Below are positions 10,572 to 22,224 of a stretch of 64,000 nt of DNA, in pieces. Under the pieces are notes generated by a model. It saw only the letters and a program-made list of their open reading frames with translations. It had not been told where the DNA came from and searched no databases. Where the stretch lies: positions 201,673 through 265,672 of the forward strand of contig CAJJDN010000070.1 in assembly GCA_905182985.1 (NCBI GenBank). Direction: 5' to 3'. Position 1 is the first letter of the stretch. The number at the start of each line of letters is the position of its first letter. The stretch comes from Paramecium sonneborni. Lineage: Eukaryota > Ciliophora > Oligohymenophorea > Peniculida > Parameciidae. The position numbers were made by a program, and so were the translations under genes.

Positions 10572-10905
10572 TTATTAATTAGCTTTATTTAATTATCAAA
10601 AGATTTAATTATTATACGTATTATATTAGCCTCATTTAATTAAACAAAATTTTTTTAATTGTTTCAAAGAAAGTATAAGTTTGATCTATCATCCACTATA
10701 TTACATTATTATTTATTAGTATGTCCTCTACTAGAAAAGAAAAATATGGATTTTTCTTTGAATTTTTAAATTCATTTCCCAATTTTGGCTAATTGGATTA
10801 ATTTTAAAGTAATTCTTTAACAATTTATCATCACATATTTAAGCCTTAGAAAGGATTATCATTACATAAACAAATATATACAAACAATAGTTATTTAATA
10901 ATTAT
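10572..10905. other. intergenic stretch between converging genes
   Basis: A plus-strand frame opening MSSTRKEKYGFFFEF at about 10721 stays TGA-free for over 100 codons but runs antisense into the next gene. Chance frames of this length occur when TGA is the only stop, so it is not called. Confidence 0.5.
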
Positions 10906-11239
10906 TCAATTGTATATGTAAGTTTTAGAATTGATTTCTTTTCCCCCAACTTATGATATGATTTTAAATGAAACAGTCTCATTTCTTTTTGGGCAAGTTT
11001 AACAAGGTTAATTAGAAGCATAATGAAACTCTTTTTTTATTAAATTTTTTCTAAATTGTAAGACTAAGGTTTTAGCAGCAGCATATTTCAAATTTAACTT
11101 TAAGGAAGCCTAATTTGTTTATAACACTAAATACTTCTCTAATTTTAATTCCAGTTTAGAAGACTAACTGAAGTAAGGCTTGTTTTTGATTTTTTGAAAT
11201 TTTAACATATTATCTTTTTTTAGAAGAAGTCTAAGTCAT
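10906..11239 (-). CDS. small helix-turn-helix-like protein, paralogue A
   Basis: 102 aa, starting MTQTSSKKRQYVKIS, with one 25-nt intron (TAG) after GIKIRE. The segment QALLQLVFQTGIKIRE joined to ASLKLNLKYAAAKTLV reads like a helix-turn-helix (A-x-x-L-x-I/L-x-Y-x-x-AKT, as in transposase or Myb-like N-terminal helices). After a Cys-containing linker comes a motif IISQVGGKEIN shared with the neighbour at 11786-12122. The two genes share layout, intron position and sequence, so they are tandem paralogues. DNA binding is inferred from the helix pattern only. Confidence 0.7.
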
Positions 11240-11785
11240 TATTTTGAATTAATGATTAATATTTTATAAATTTTATGCATCTTCTTATAATTTTATGTTA
11301 AATAGGGGGAATAAATCTTTTAATTTTATATGATTAATAAAGGAATAATTTATTTATATTTAATTTAACAATTATTTAATCATTAATTTATTAAATGCAA
11401 AAAATTAATAAAATATTATTAACAAACAAATACATTTCATAATTATATACGATTTTTTAATATTTAAACTGCATCTAAATTTTTTGAAATAATATCAAAT
11501 TAATTTGATCTCAATCAATGTCTTTATTTAATACTGCATCAATTAAGTCTTGAATTCTTCAAACTAAAAATTTTAATCTATTGAAAGTAATGAGATTGCA
11601 TTTTTAAGCATTTATATACCATAAATGAAAACAAGCTTAATTATTTGTACTTCTATTCCTTAATAATATCAAAATATTAATAAAAGGTGTATTTTAAAAG
11701 TGAGATAAATTAAAAATGATAAGAATTGCTTCATTTATAAAGAGTATAATTTTAGTTTTTTTTTAATGAATATATACTATTTCAT
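11240..11785. other. intergenic stretch between the two HTH-like paralogues
   Basis: Very AT-rich. No frame with protein-like composition was seen on either strand. Confidence 0.6.
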
Positions 11786-12122
11786 TCAATTGATATCATA
11801 TTCTTTTTCATTTACTTTCATTCCACCAGTTTAGGAAATAATTTTAATCGAACATTTTATTTTTGAAGCTTATTTAATAAGACAAGGCTTCTTAGATATA
11901 TATTTGACAGATGTTCTCATTTATTATTACCTGAATTGAAGAATAATTGTTTTAGCACTTGCATAATTTATGGATAACTTCTGTGCTGCCTTAAAGTTTA
12001 CTAAAATATAATACTTCTTTAATTTTTAATCCTTTTTGAAATACTAAATCCTTTAAAGCTTCTTTATTTAATAATGACACCTTAGCATATGCCCTTTTGG
12101 TTTACTTCTGCTATTTTGGCAT
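11786..12122 (-). CDS. small helix-turn-helix-like protein, paralogue B
   Basis: 103 aa, starting MPKQQKQTKRAYAKVS. A 25-nt intron (AAG) falls at the same codon as in paralogue A, after GLKIKE. The HTH-like stretch is AAQKLSINYASAKTIILQF, followed by a basic linker and IISQTGGMKVN. Many ciliate genomes hold families of such short A-x-x-L-x-I-x-Y-x-x-AKT proteins; their role is not known to me. It may be a nucleic-acid-binding protein or a domesticated transposase fragment. Confidence 0.7.
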
Positions 12123-12913
12123 CTTTTTTTGTGTTATTTTATAATTTTAATAAATTCATCAAGAATAATTTTCCTAATCAAATATCTAACCCAACTAAAT
12201 CTTTTTACAAGAATAATTATAAATAAACAAAAAATAATATGATGTATTAAAAAAAACATCGAATTTTGTGTACAAAATATACATTCAGTCACTACAGTTA
12301 ATTTATTTAAAAAGTTCTTTTCTTTATGAAATTTATCTTAAAGTATAATTATCCGAATTTTATCATCAAATGTTTCTTAAAGTTTGATTCTCCAAAATTT
12401 CTGATTAATTGAAGGTCATCTTAAACATTTATTATTCAAAAATGATTATAAAATTATATTAATTTATATTATAGTTTAAACAGGTTAAACTTTTTTATAA
12501 AATTTTATAATGTAACCATCTGTTCATAAATAATAGAATTCTCTATTTAGTAAATGGAACAAGAATTTTATTTTTGATTATATTTATCATTATTTAGGTT
12601 GGATTGCTTTTACATTAATACCTGTATTTAGAGTGATAGGATTCATAATTAAAAATTTTTTTTTTTAGTTCTCTCTATTTTTAAAGTCTTTATCTTTAAA
12701 AAAATAATAAGTTGAAACTCATTTAATATACATTTCCTGAATAGATTATGATAAAATTGAGGGGTTAATCGCTGAAAATAAAAAAAAAAATGTTAAAATT
12801 TATATGAGTTATGATTTATAATTTACTAATGAATTAATATAAATTAGATGATTTTAGATTTTGTTGAATAACATAAATAAAAAAATAATATATTTATTAT
12901 TTGTGTTCGTTAA
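12123..12913. other. intergenic tract, nothing recognised
   Basis: About 790 bp of AT-rich sequence with A and T runs between the HTH-like gene and the MORN-like gene. Frames are interrupted by TGA and show no motif. Confidence 0.55.
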
Positions 12914-13495
12914 ATGTTTACGCATAAAAAGTCTCCTTCACTTTTAGACACAACAAGATAATCTTCAGAGAAATACAGTATATTTACTAGCGATGTTTCA
13001 ACAATAAAAAAACCATAAATCAGTCCGATTAATTTAAAAAAGATTAGAACACCTTCAACTTTTGTTAAACCAATACAAAAATCGTCTAGGTAACTATCTT
13101 AATAAATCTCTTCTGATTCAATAAAAGAAATTATATCCATCAATTAATAGATAAGTTTTTTGCAGCAAAGAAAGTCAGTTTTGCTTTAATAATTAGAGAG
13201 AACAGAATATTCAGAGACTCGAAAAGCAATTCGTTACAATAAAGATTTTAATAATAAATATTTCGATAAATAAAGCATTACATAAATGGAAAAGAATTGG
13301 ACACATTATTAGGGATAAATGGATTAATAATATAAATTTAATGGAAAAGGTGTTTTGTATTATAAAAATGCAAAAGTTTTTGGGGTTTTTAAAGATGGCA
13401 ATTTGGAAGGAAGAGCTACAATATTCGATTAAGAATATAAAATTAGAGTAGCATAATATCAATAAGGAATATTATAATAAATAGAATATAATTGA
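12914..13495 (+). CDS. MORN-repeat-like protein, 193 aa
   Basis: A single open frame of 194 codons without introns. The N-terminal half is Ser/Lys/Gln-rich and basic, starting MFTHKKSPSLLDTTR. The C-terminal 60 residues carry MORN-like Tyr/Gly strands: YQGQMD, NGKGVLYYKNA, FKDGNLEGRATIFD. MORN repeats bind membranes or scaffold cytoskeletal structures in protists. Only about two repeats are visible, so a beta-strand protein of another type cannot be excluded. Confidence 0.65.
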
Positions 13496-15027
13496 TTTTA
13501 TTTTCCTCTCATAACTCTAAATAATGGAATTAATAATCATTATTAAGTTCCCTATCATTTTCATTAAGTTTTTATTTAACTTCCACATTGTTTCTCCAAA
13601 TAAAATTTAAAGAATCTAAAAAAACTCTTAATTTTCAATTTCAGATTTTTCCTCTCTTAAGGTAATAAATATAAAATATACCATTCTATTTATCTTATCT
13701 ATTCTTTTTTATCTACCTCATTAATAAAGATTATTTTTCACCTATTTTTTATAAAGCATATATCATCTTAATCTTTGATTCATAGCTGATATCCTTAGAC
13801 ATCATATATATAAGTTTATTAATTCTTTAATTATAAGTAATTTTTATATTAGTTTTATATTAACAAATAATACAAATAGAAGAACAATTAAAATAATCTT
13901 TTTATGCTCCTCCAAAAAATTTATTTGATATTTGTTGATCTGAAAATTTATCCTGTATTTTTTTATTTGAAAATTAACAATTGATAAAAATAGAATTCTT
14001 AAGAATAATTGTAAAAATAATAAAATTTTAAAAGTTTGACAAAAAAAGGGGAATAATATTTACTTACAAATAGTATTTGAATTTAGATATTGATTTTATT
14101 TCATTTCTTCTAGAAAAAATGGAAATTCATTAATAAGAATTTAATACACAGAAAAATTTTTAAAATTGAAGAACTGATTTTAATCTGGATTAATTAGTGC
14201 CTATGTTTAGATTTAAAATTTTTAAAGAGTAGTTATCTAATCCAGATTGAGTTATTTTAAAAAACATTACGTATGTCAGGTATATAATAAAAAAACCTTA
14301 TTTTAATTCTAATATATTTAAAATCGTTTTTGTAAATCTAGATCATTTCTTTTTAAACTTAAGTAATATTTTATAATTTGATCCTTAAAACGAAATTATA
14401 TTTACTAGATATAATATCGAGTCTATTATTTCAGGTTTCCTAAACTATTCTAGTTGATATTCAAATACTCACTAAATCTAGAAAAAAGTTTATATTATCA
14501 TTATTAAGTAGTACATCTTTAGAATGTTAAATATATTTAGTAAGTCTAAAGTATCTCTTCATCTTTACCTAATTTATCCAAGAATTCCTAATTCGAAATT
14601 ATGATTTATTTATAGCCTCTCTTTTATAGGACTTCAACATAAATATTTTTGCACAATCATAATCATATCCTGTTGCAAAAATATCAAAAAAAAAATTACA
14701 TTAAATTAATAATAATTTATAAAAACTTATTTAAGTTAGTGCTAATTGGATAAAATCAAAATCATTATAAATTAGACTTTAATATTTACATTTAAAAAAC
14801 GAGGATACACACTAGCTAAAAAATTAAAATAATTCTCTATAACATATTTTTTATTATTTTTATAAGAAAATTATCATATTATTATTTTAAAAAAAATTAA
14901 TAATGAAGCTTGTTTTTATTTTAAAGACTTAAAAATACTGTTCAATTGAAACTTAAAATATGGTTAAATGATCAGAAATTTTAAAAAAAAATTTTGTGAA
15001 TGAAAATCAAATTTTTATTTATAATTT
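13496..15027. other. long gene-poor tract, 1.5 kb
   Basis: No recognisable gene. A plus-strand frame near 13530 (MELIIIIKFPIIF...) is hydrophobic but consistent with AT-rich noise. A short inverted repeat (AATCTGGATTA 14182-14192, TAATCCAGATT 14238-14248) lies inside. The length is unusual for this compact genome, so it might hold a decayed gene or an unexcised germline segment. Confidence 0.5.
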
Positions 15028-16471
15028 ATGTCTTATCAATTTGTAATTGTAGGAGCATGTCTTTCAGGATTGAGTAAGGCTTTTTTCATTAAGCATTTGT
15101 TTCCCAAGGCTAAAATAACTCTTATTGAATAGTCTAATAGAATAGGAGGAATGATTCAAACAAGAAAAGAAAATTAAAATTAATTTATTTTTGAGGAAGG
15201 ACCTCATTCAATTAAAATAGGAAGGTATGATAGACCATTATTTTATATGATTGATAAAATTGGACTTTATCCTGAATGTATAGAATTGAAATATTTTAGT
15301 GGTAACAAGTATCCAACAACCATATAATTATATATATTGGAAAGATGAATTAAAGAGTGTCCCATAAAGAATGAATTTTGAAACTATTTCAAGATTTATC
15401 AAGGATCATGGGAAAGAGGAATTACTAAATTTAATTAAAGCTTATCCTAAATTATTATTAAATAAGTAGGTGACTGATAATTTGGGAGAATATTTAGATG
15501 AAATATTAGGGAAGGAACTGACAAAAAAATATGCTGAAACTGTTTATTATGGAAGTTATGGAGAATCTGTTTATAATTTATCAAGAAATATGTGTTTTGA
15601 TAAAATTTACATGCAATCTTATGATGAAGTTGAATTAAAGAAGGATTTAATTTATGATAAAGAATTTGAATAAATAAGGGATAAAAAATTAAGAAAGGGT
15701 AATAAATATAATTTTTATATAGCAAAGCGCATAGCTATAGATTTACATATGGATTGGAATCATTACCAAAACGATTATTGAGATATTTGAAAGATAATTT
15801 AAGAGAAAATTTTGAAATATATTTAGATACAAAAGTATAAGAGTTAAATATAGAATAAAAAGAATTGATAATTGAAAAGGAAGATAAAAATATTTAGAAA
15901 ATTTATTATGATAAATTGTTATTAAATGTACCTTCTTCATAAATAGCAACTATGATTTAGAATTAAAGCTTAGATAAGTTAAAAGAAGATTTAAAGAAGA
16001 TAAAATATACTTCATTAATAACTAGAAATATTTGTTGGGATTAAAAGATATTACCTAGAAATGTATGATAATTTGTTATTATTAAAGTTTAGAGGTTCTG
16101 GATATTTAATAAATCCTAATGAGAATAAAAATATATTAGGAATGGTAACAGATTCATTATAGTTTCCAATGTAATACCCTTAAGATTCAACAAGTGTTAC
16201 AGTATTATCATTGAAAGATGTTGAAGATGATTAGATTCTTAAAGAGTTGAGTATTCATTTAGGAATGAATATATAGGACCCAAAGATGATAATTAAAAAA
16301 AATTGGATGGATTGTTGGATAAAATGGAATCCAGGATATTTTGATAAGATGATGATGATTGAGAAGGAATTAGAAGAGAAGAGTATAATAATAGGTGCTA
16401 ATCATTTTACAATGTCTATACCAGAATTAGTCTATTTGTCATATAGTAAGATGAAATAATTATATGTGTGA
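15028..16471 (+). CDS. PPOX: protoporphyrinogen oxidase-like flavoenzyme, 455 aa
   Basis: FAD-dependent oxidation of protoporphyrinogen IX to protoporphyrin IX, the penultimate step of haem synthesis, normally at the mitochondrial inner membrane. The N-terminal dinucleotide-binding fold reads VIVGACLSGLSKAFF and then LIEQSNRIGGMIQT, with EEGPHSIK next. Later PPOX-type landmarks are YIYWKDELKSVP, TYGLESLPKRLL, LLNVPSSQIATMI, FRGSGYLINP, the SLQFP...DSTSVTVL segment and a final IIIGANHF. Introns of 22, 29 and 25 nt leave 456 codons. The second glycine of the usual GxGxxG is replaced by a small residue (GACLSG). A related amine-oxidase-superfamily enzyme is possible but less likely. Confidence 0.85.
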
Positions 16472-16507
16472 ATAATTATTTTCAGTTAGTGCTTTTAAAT
16501 TTAAAAT

Positions 16508-17980
16508 ATGGATTATGAAACCCTCTTCACAATTCTTCCTAAAGAACCTAAGAAATGGTCTTTAGAGGATGTATCACAATGGCTCAATTTTGTAGGCCTA
16601 TAATAACTTCAGACAACTTTTAGTAAATTAGTGAACCTATATTATAGCTAAAAATTCAATCGATGGATCATGTTTAGAGTTAATAGAGGAAAATGATTTA
16701 ATAGAAGATCTTGGTATTACAAATAAGATAGTTAGAAAAAAGCTAATGCATTGTAATTATGATTTGTTAAACAAAGGGCTTAAAACAGGTCTTAAAGAAT
16801 ATGCATCTCATATTAAATCGACAACTTTTGAAGATAGACGTTATGAAAAGATGGAATAAGAGAATACTACTCTTGAAAATACTGAATCTGCTTAACCATA
16901 ATATGGATAGATAAATATCTCTCATGATATGATGACTAATTATCTTAAGAATAATGAAATGTATTCACAACAATTTCAATAACCTTTATGTGAGATGTAA
17001 TAATAACACTTAAATTATAAAGTGAAAACAAACCTTAGTTTTAAAAAAAACAATAAACCGGCATTTTAATTGAATAAGACTTAGATAAATTTGTTTCAAA
17101 GGTATAAAACGAATTAATCATCCAACCAACAGAAGGACCCTAAACTAATTTCTATTGTATTAAAGAATCAGGTGGAAAAATTGGAAGACATTCAAGCAAT
17201 TAAATATTAATATTAGAAGAAAGTATTAGTAGATTTCATGCTGAAGTTATATTTCAACATGAAGAAGTATTCTTATCATCTAATAATTATTAGTTTTATA
17301 TTAAAGATATTGGATCTACTACAGGTACTTTTATTAAAGTTGAAACTCAATAATAATTGCAAATTGGAATGGTTATTGAATTAGGCAGTAATCAATTTGA
17401 AATTTAATAAGTGAATACAAATGGACCTAATATTGATGTAAATTATTTTATCATATTTTAGGTTGTTATGGTGATCATAGAAGGACCAAATACCCCTGAA
17501 AAACATATTATTAATTTAACACCTTAAAAAAGTGTAACTACTGTCGGTAGAAAATAGACTGCTGATCTTACATTTAGTGAAGATCATCACCTTTCTAATA
17601 TTCATGCTAAAATTTGTCTTATTGAAGGTAGAGTCTATTTGGAAGATATGGGATCTACAAATGGGTATACTATATATCAAATTATTAGATCTTGGTTAAG
17701 ATTATCAAGAGAAAGTTAACCTTCTTAGTTATATCCATTATAAAACTAAACAGTTTTTAAAATTGGAACTACATCTACTTATTTATGTAAAAGAACTACA
17801 TAGTTGGTTGCTGATAGAAGTCATGAAAATAGTTGTATCATTTGTATTGAAAATGATCGAGATGCACTATATATGCCTTGTAAACATAATACTGCTTGTT
17901 TAAAATGCAGTAAAAACCTAAAAGATTGCCCTATCTGTAGAACTAAAATTTAGGATATTATAAGAATCTATAAAAACTGA
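16508..17980 (+). CDS. SAM-FHA-FHA-RING protein, probable E3 ubiquitin ligase
   Basis: 457 aa after removing introns of 25, 26, 24 and 24 nt. Domain order: SAM (about residues 15-80: KKWSLEDVSQWLNFVGLQQL ... DLGITNKIVRKKLM), a Gln-rich linker, FHA 1 (GGKIGRHSSNQI, SRFHAEV, DIGSTTGTFI), FHA 2 (VGRKQTADL, LSNIHAKI, DMGSTNGSWL) and a C-terminal RING (CIICIEND ... CKHNTACLKC ... CPICRTKI). FHA domains bind phosphothreonine and the RING would recruit an E2, so phosphorylation-directed ubiquitination is a reasonable inference. It follows the PPOX gene by 36 bp on the same strand. I know of no standard protein with exactly this order. Confidence 0.88.
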
Positions 17981-18017
17981 CATTATTATTATATATAAAT
18001 ATTTATATTACAAAATC

Positions 18018-19232
18018 ATGGGAGCTATTTGTACTAAATAAAATACTTACAACATATTAAATCCATAAAAAAGAATTAAGTTTGCTACAGTAACTCCTAT
18101 AGATGATAGTAATGAATTCTAAAATTATATTGGAATTGAATTTTAAAACTTAATCGAACAAAATTAACCTAACTTTCTTATCAAAAAATAAAAATGGCAT
18201 GAATTTTATCATAACCTTTAAAATCTTATTAATGATGAACAATATGTTACACTTTTAAGATCTCCAAATTCAATAATTTAAGTTACAAATAATTAAGAAT
18301 AATAAATATAATAACAACTTTAAAGTGTTGCTTAAGCATTAAAGGAACCCTTTAAGCATTTAAATTTAGAATTGTTTGATACATTAATCTTGAAGGAATT
18401 AAATACTATTTAATTTAATAATTATCTTATGGATGGAGCAATTCCTAAATATAGATGGAATTGTTGGATGGCTTAAGTTTATTAAAATGTTATTTATGAT
18501 TCTAATCTGTATAATAAATTAAAAGATTTACCCTTACCTGAAAAGATTTCAGAGGATATAAAAAAAGACTTGAATAGAACATTCCCTTATCATTAACATT
18601 TTAAGGATACTAATAAAGGCTAGGAATAACTATTTTCTGTTTTGAAGGCATTAGCTATTTTAAATCCTGAAATTGGATATTCTTAAGGCATGAATTTTGT
18701 AGTAGGATTTTGCTTAATCATTAGTGGAGGGAAAGATGAAGAAGTATTTTGGTTTATAAATTTTATTAACTAAAATCCAAAATTTTATTGGTGGGAAATT
18801 TACAAGGGTGACTTTACATTTGCTAAAAATTTATGTTAAATATTCTAAGACAATCTTTAGAGTCAATCATTAAAATTATTTAATCATTTTTAATTAAATG
18901 GTATCTTTGCATTTCAATATATTTGGTAATGGATATTAACTCAATTTTTGTATTCATTTCCTATTGAAATTGTTATATATTTTTGGGATTTTATTTTAGC
19001 TACTGATATCTAATCTATTTTGAAAATTGGTTTAGCATTTTTAAATGAAAATTAAAATGTTTTGTTAAACTATGATATATATCAACTCTCAGAATTTTTT
19101 AGTCAATAAACAAAATAACTTAAAAATCTTAACATAATAAATATATTAAATAAAGCCAAAGTAACTCTAATTATTATGTCTGATGAATAAAATAATATAC
19201 TTAAACTTAATCAACAAAACATTCTAAAATGA
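18018..19232 (+). CDS. TBC-domain Rab GTPase-activating protein, 404 aa
   Basis: One intron-free frame of 405 codons. The TBC domain spans about residues 135-345, with its usual landmarks: GAIPKYRWNCWMA (IPxxxR..W), KDLNRTFP (the D-x-x-RT-F motif with the arginine finger) and YSQGMNFVVGF (the YCQGMN motif with the glutamine finger). TBC proteins accelerate GTP hydrolysis by Rab GTPases in vesicle traffic. The N-terminus MGAICTKQN begins Met-Gly and could be N-myristoylated, followed by Gln-rich sequence. The target Rab cannot be predicted. Confidence 0.92.
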
Positions 19233-19496
19233 TTTTGATTTAATTCTTTTTAATTTATTTGTATTATGTATATCTTTTTATATTTACATATGTAATGGAT
19301 TGGAAAATGAAATATAAGAATAAAAATTAATTTTTACTTTATAAATTATTTTCAATATTCACTAAAATAATTTCAAAAGATTTTTATTAGATACATAGTT
19401 ATAAAGGTTTAAAAAATCGATTAAAATTTAGAAAATTAATTTTGTTCAATCAAGGAATGATTATTTATTTGTTACAAATAATAATTTAAAATTCAA

Positions 19497-22218
19497 ATGA
19501 GACCTAATACTCAATTACCTCCAAAGCATAATTTTAATAGTTCATTTAATTATGATTGGGATCTAATCAATAAGAAAAGAGAAATTGAAATGCTTCGACC
19601 TCGTGAAATTTGTCCAAAACGCAATCATTCATTTCATACTACTTCAAATGATTGCGATAAATCGATACATAATCGTTCTTTTGAAAAATCAATTTAGGAA
19701 ACAGAAAAAGTTAGTTCAAGAATGCAAAATGAATTTGGCTAATTAAAGACTTTAATTTAAAAAAGACGTGATGAGATTGAAAAATAATAAAGACAATAAG
19801 ATCTTAAACTTTCAATATCGATTCCCTAATAAACAATTAAGGAAGAATCAAAAAAATATAAGGAAGAAACACCTTAATTGAATTACTATCAAACTTTTAA
19901 ACCTATTTTTGCATAATTAAATTCATTAATTGAAAACTCAAATACAAAAGAATAGGATAGATAAAGATTAGTTACTTTATTTGATTCGATAGATTAAGAA
20001 TCAATAAAAAAAAGCAAAGAACCAGAATAAATGTTTTAATTAGTAGAATAATTAGTAAAAGAATTTGTTATTCCATCTTTAGAATAACAAACTCCATCTT
20101 AATCAAATTCAAAAAGAAGCTACTTATAGACACAATCTTCTAATTTTATAAAATAATTACCTTCTCATAAGTAAGTACCTAAATCTATTGAATAATCAAT
20201 TAGTTATAAGAATGTTTTTGAATTGCCTTATAAGAATCCTTTTTAATTTTATTCTTAAATAAAGAATAATGAAAGCGGATATTATGAATATTGTATTAAC
20301 AATAAAATTGTATCAGGAGAATCAATTAATAGCTTTAATATTTCAAAATCTTAATCTTGCAAATTAACCAATTCACAATCTAATATATAAGTGGATGTAA
20401 AATAAATCAAATAATCCTTAATTTAATAATAGACATATAGTATTGATGATTAATTTTCACTTGTTCCAATAACTCATTTTAAGAGGAAAGTTATATATGC
20501 TCTTAATTACCCTTCTTATTATTGTAAATAGATTTAACAATACATTTAATTAACTATAAACAATTAATAATACAAATTTGAATCTGGTTTGAGTAAGCTA
20601 AATAAGGTAGTGTTATTGTAGTTTAGAATGAAAAGATAGTTGGTTTTTGTGAAAGTCTTACAATATAAGAATAAATTAAAGAAGCTAAAGATAATAATTT
20701 AAAGAATGGGATTTTAGAGATTGAAATAAAATTACTATTAAATAAAATATGAAAAAAGTATTAATAATAATATTTGCAAATTGATTCTTTAAGCAGCTAA
20801 ATAGGTAAAAAAGGATTAAAAGAATTATGCAATTTAGTTATTCATGGTATTACAAAAATATTAAAGTAGATTGAGAAGTAATGCAATAACATAATTAATT
20901 GGAAATGATGATTTAATTATTATGCTTTAAGCATTATAATCAGAAAATTCAATAGAAATGTATATGTAATAAGTAACTTAATTGATGGGCGAAAAGTTAG
21001 CAGTTTCAATATTGAATATCGAGATATTATCATTAACTTCCTATTTACCTGAATATGGATTAATATAAGAATATTTTGAAGATATTGATGATATTTCACA
21101 ATTCAACACTCTTTATTAATTAACTTTAAATATAAATACTGAACTAATAAATAATTAAAATATAGAATTTGAAAATAGACATATATGGAAGGTGAATGAT
21201 GAAATATTTTTAATTACATCATCTAATATGTAGACACATTATTTGAGTAAAATAGCTTTAATATTGACTAACGGAATAAATAATTTAAGATAGAAATATT
21301 TAGAGTTTTTTAAATTTATAAGATTAAGATAAGAACATTATTAATAGAAAATGAAGTCTAGATTTTTAAATAGATGGAGAAATAATTAAAATGTATTTAT
21401 TGATTAATTAAGAAATGAATTAGTTATCTCAAAATAAGAATAAGATTAATAATAAAAATTAATTTATTAATATGAATTGGAATTGTAGAACATGCAAATA
21501 TAAAATGCATTGAAATCTAAATACTTAAGTAGTGCTATGTTGGAAAATACTATATCTAAGAGAGAGAATGATTTATAATTAAAGGAGGCTTTCTTAAAAT
21601 TATGGAGAAGCAAAAATAATAATAGAAAACATTTTTAGTAAAGATTGTAAACAGGATTATTTTTATTGGAATCAGCAGTATTAAAGATTGAGAAATGTTA
21701 ATTAGATAAAGCATTTAGAGAAATAGCATTTTCATACATTTAACCTACAGGTACTATACCTACAAGTCCAATATAAAAAAATACTAAAAGAAGTTATCAT
21801 ACAAGAGAATAGACACGAAGAAGTTAAGAAGAATTAGAGTAATCTGTTTTATGGGATGTTCATTAAATGAAGATTCATACACCAAATGAACATAAAGGAT
21901 AATCTTTATCACCTATTACTGCAAATACTATGAATTAATCTTTCCTTATTGAAAATGAATCTCTATATCAATATCATTCATAAAGATGGTAAAAAATTTA
22001 AATACTATATAATTAGTACTTAATAGCCAAAAAGAAAAGCTTAGTAGTAGTAATCTTCACATTTAGATTAAGAGAATGTGTAAATATAGAATAAAATATG
22101 TTCTTAAAGGACTAAAGATTTTGTTCGTAAAATATCTCAGCCCAAATAATAAAACCATAGAAGAATTAATTCAACATAACAAGGAAGTTCTTTTTCATTT
22201 TATGATTTATAACATTGA
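19497..22218 (+). CDS. Gln-rich coiled-coil protein, 897 aa, possibly Sfi1-like
   Basis: Starts MRPNTQLPPKHNFN. The N-terminal half is low-complexity (Ser, Gln, Asn, Lys). The C-terminal half is helical, with short repeats such as KSRFLNRWRNNQ and LKEAFLKLWRSKNNN, which recall the F-x-x-W centrin-binding repeats of Sfi1-type proteins; the match is weak. A 28-nt intron (21989-22016) shifts the last 65 codons into a far more protein-like frame (QPKRKAQQQQ...) and moves the stop from 22205 to 22218, giving 898 codons. It ends 6 bp from the converging stop of the next gene. Confidence 0.75.
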
Positions 22219-22224
22219 TTAATT

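Noticed and set aside
21989..22205. Taking the TGA at 22203 as the natural stop of the coiled-coil gene at 19497.
   Set aside because: The frame is open, but the last 70 codons have poor composition. A 28-nt intron leads to a far better C-terminus ending at 22218, directly abutting the next stop.
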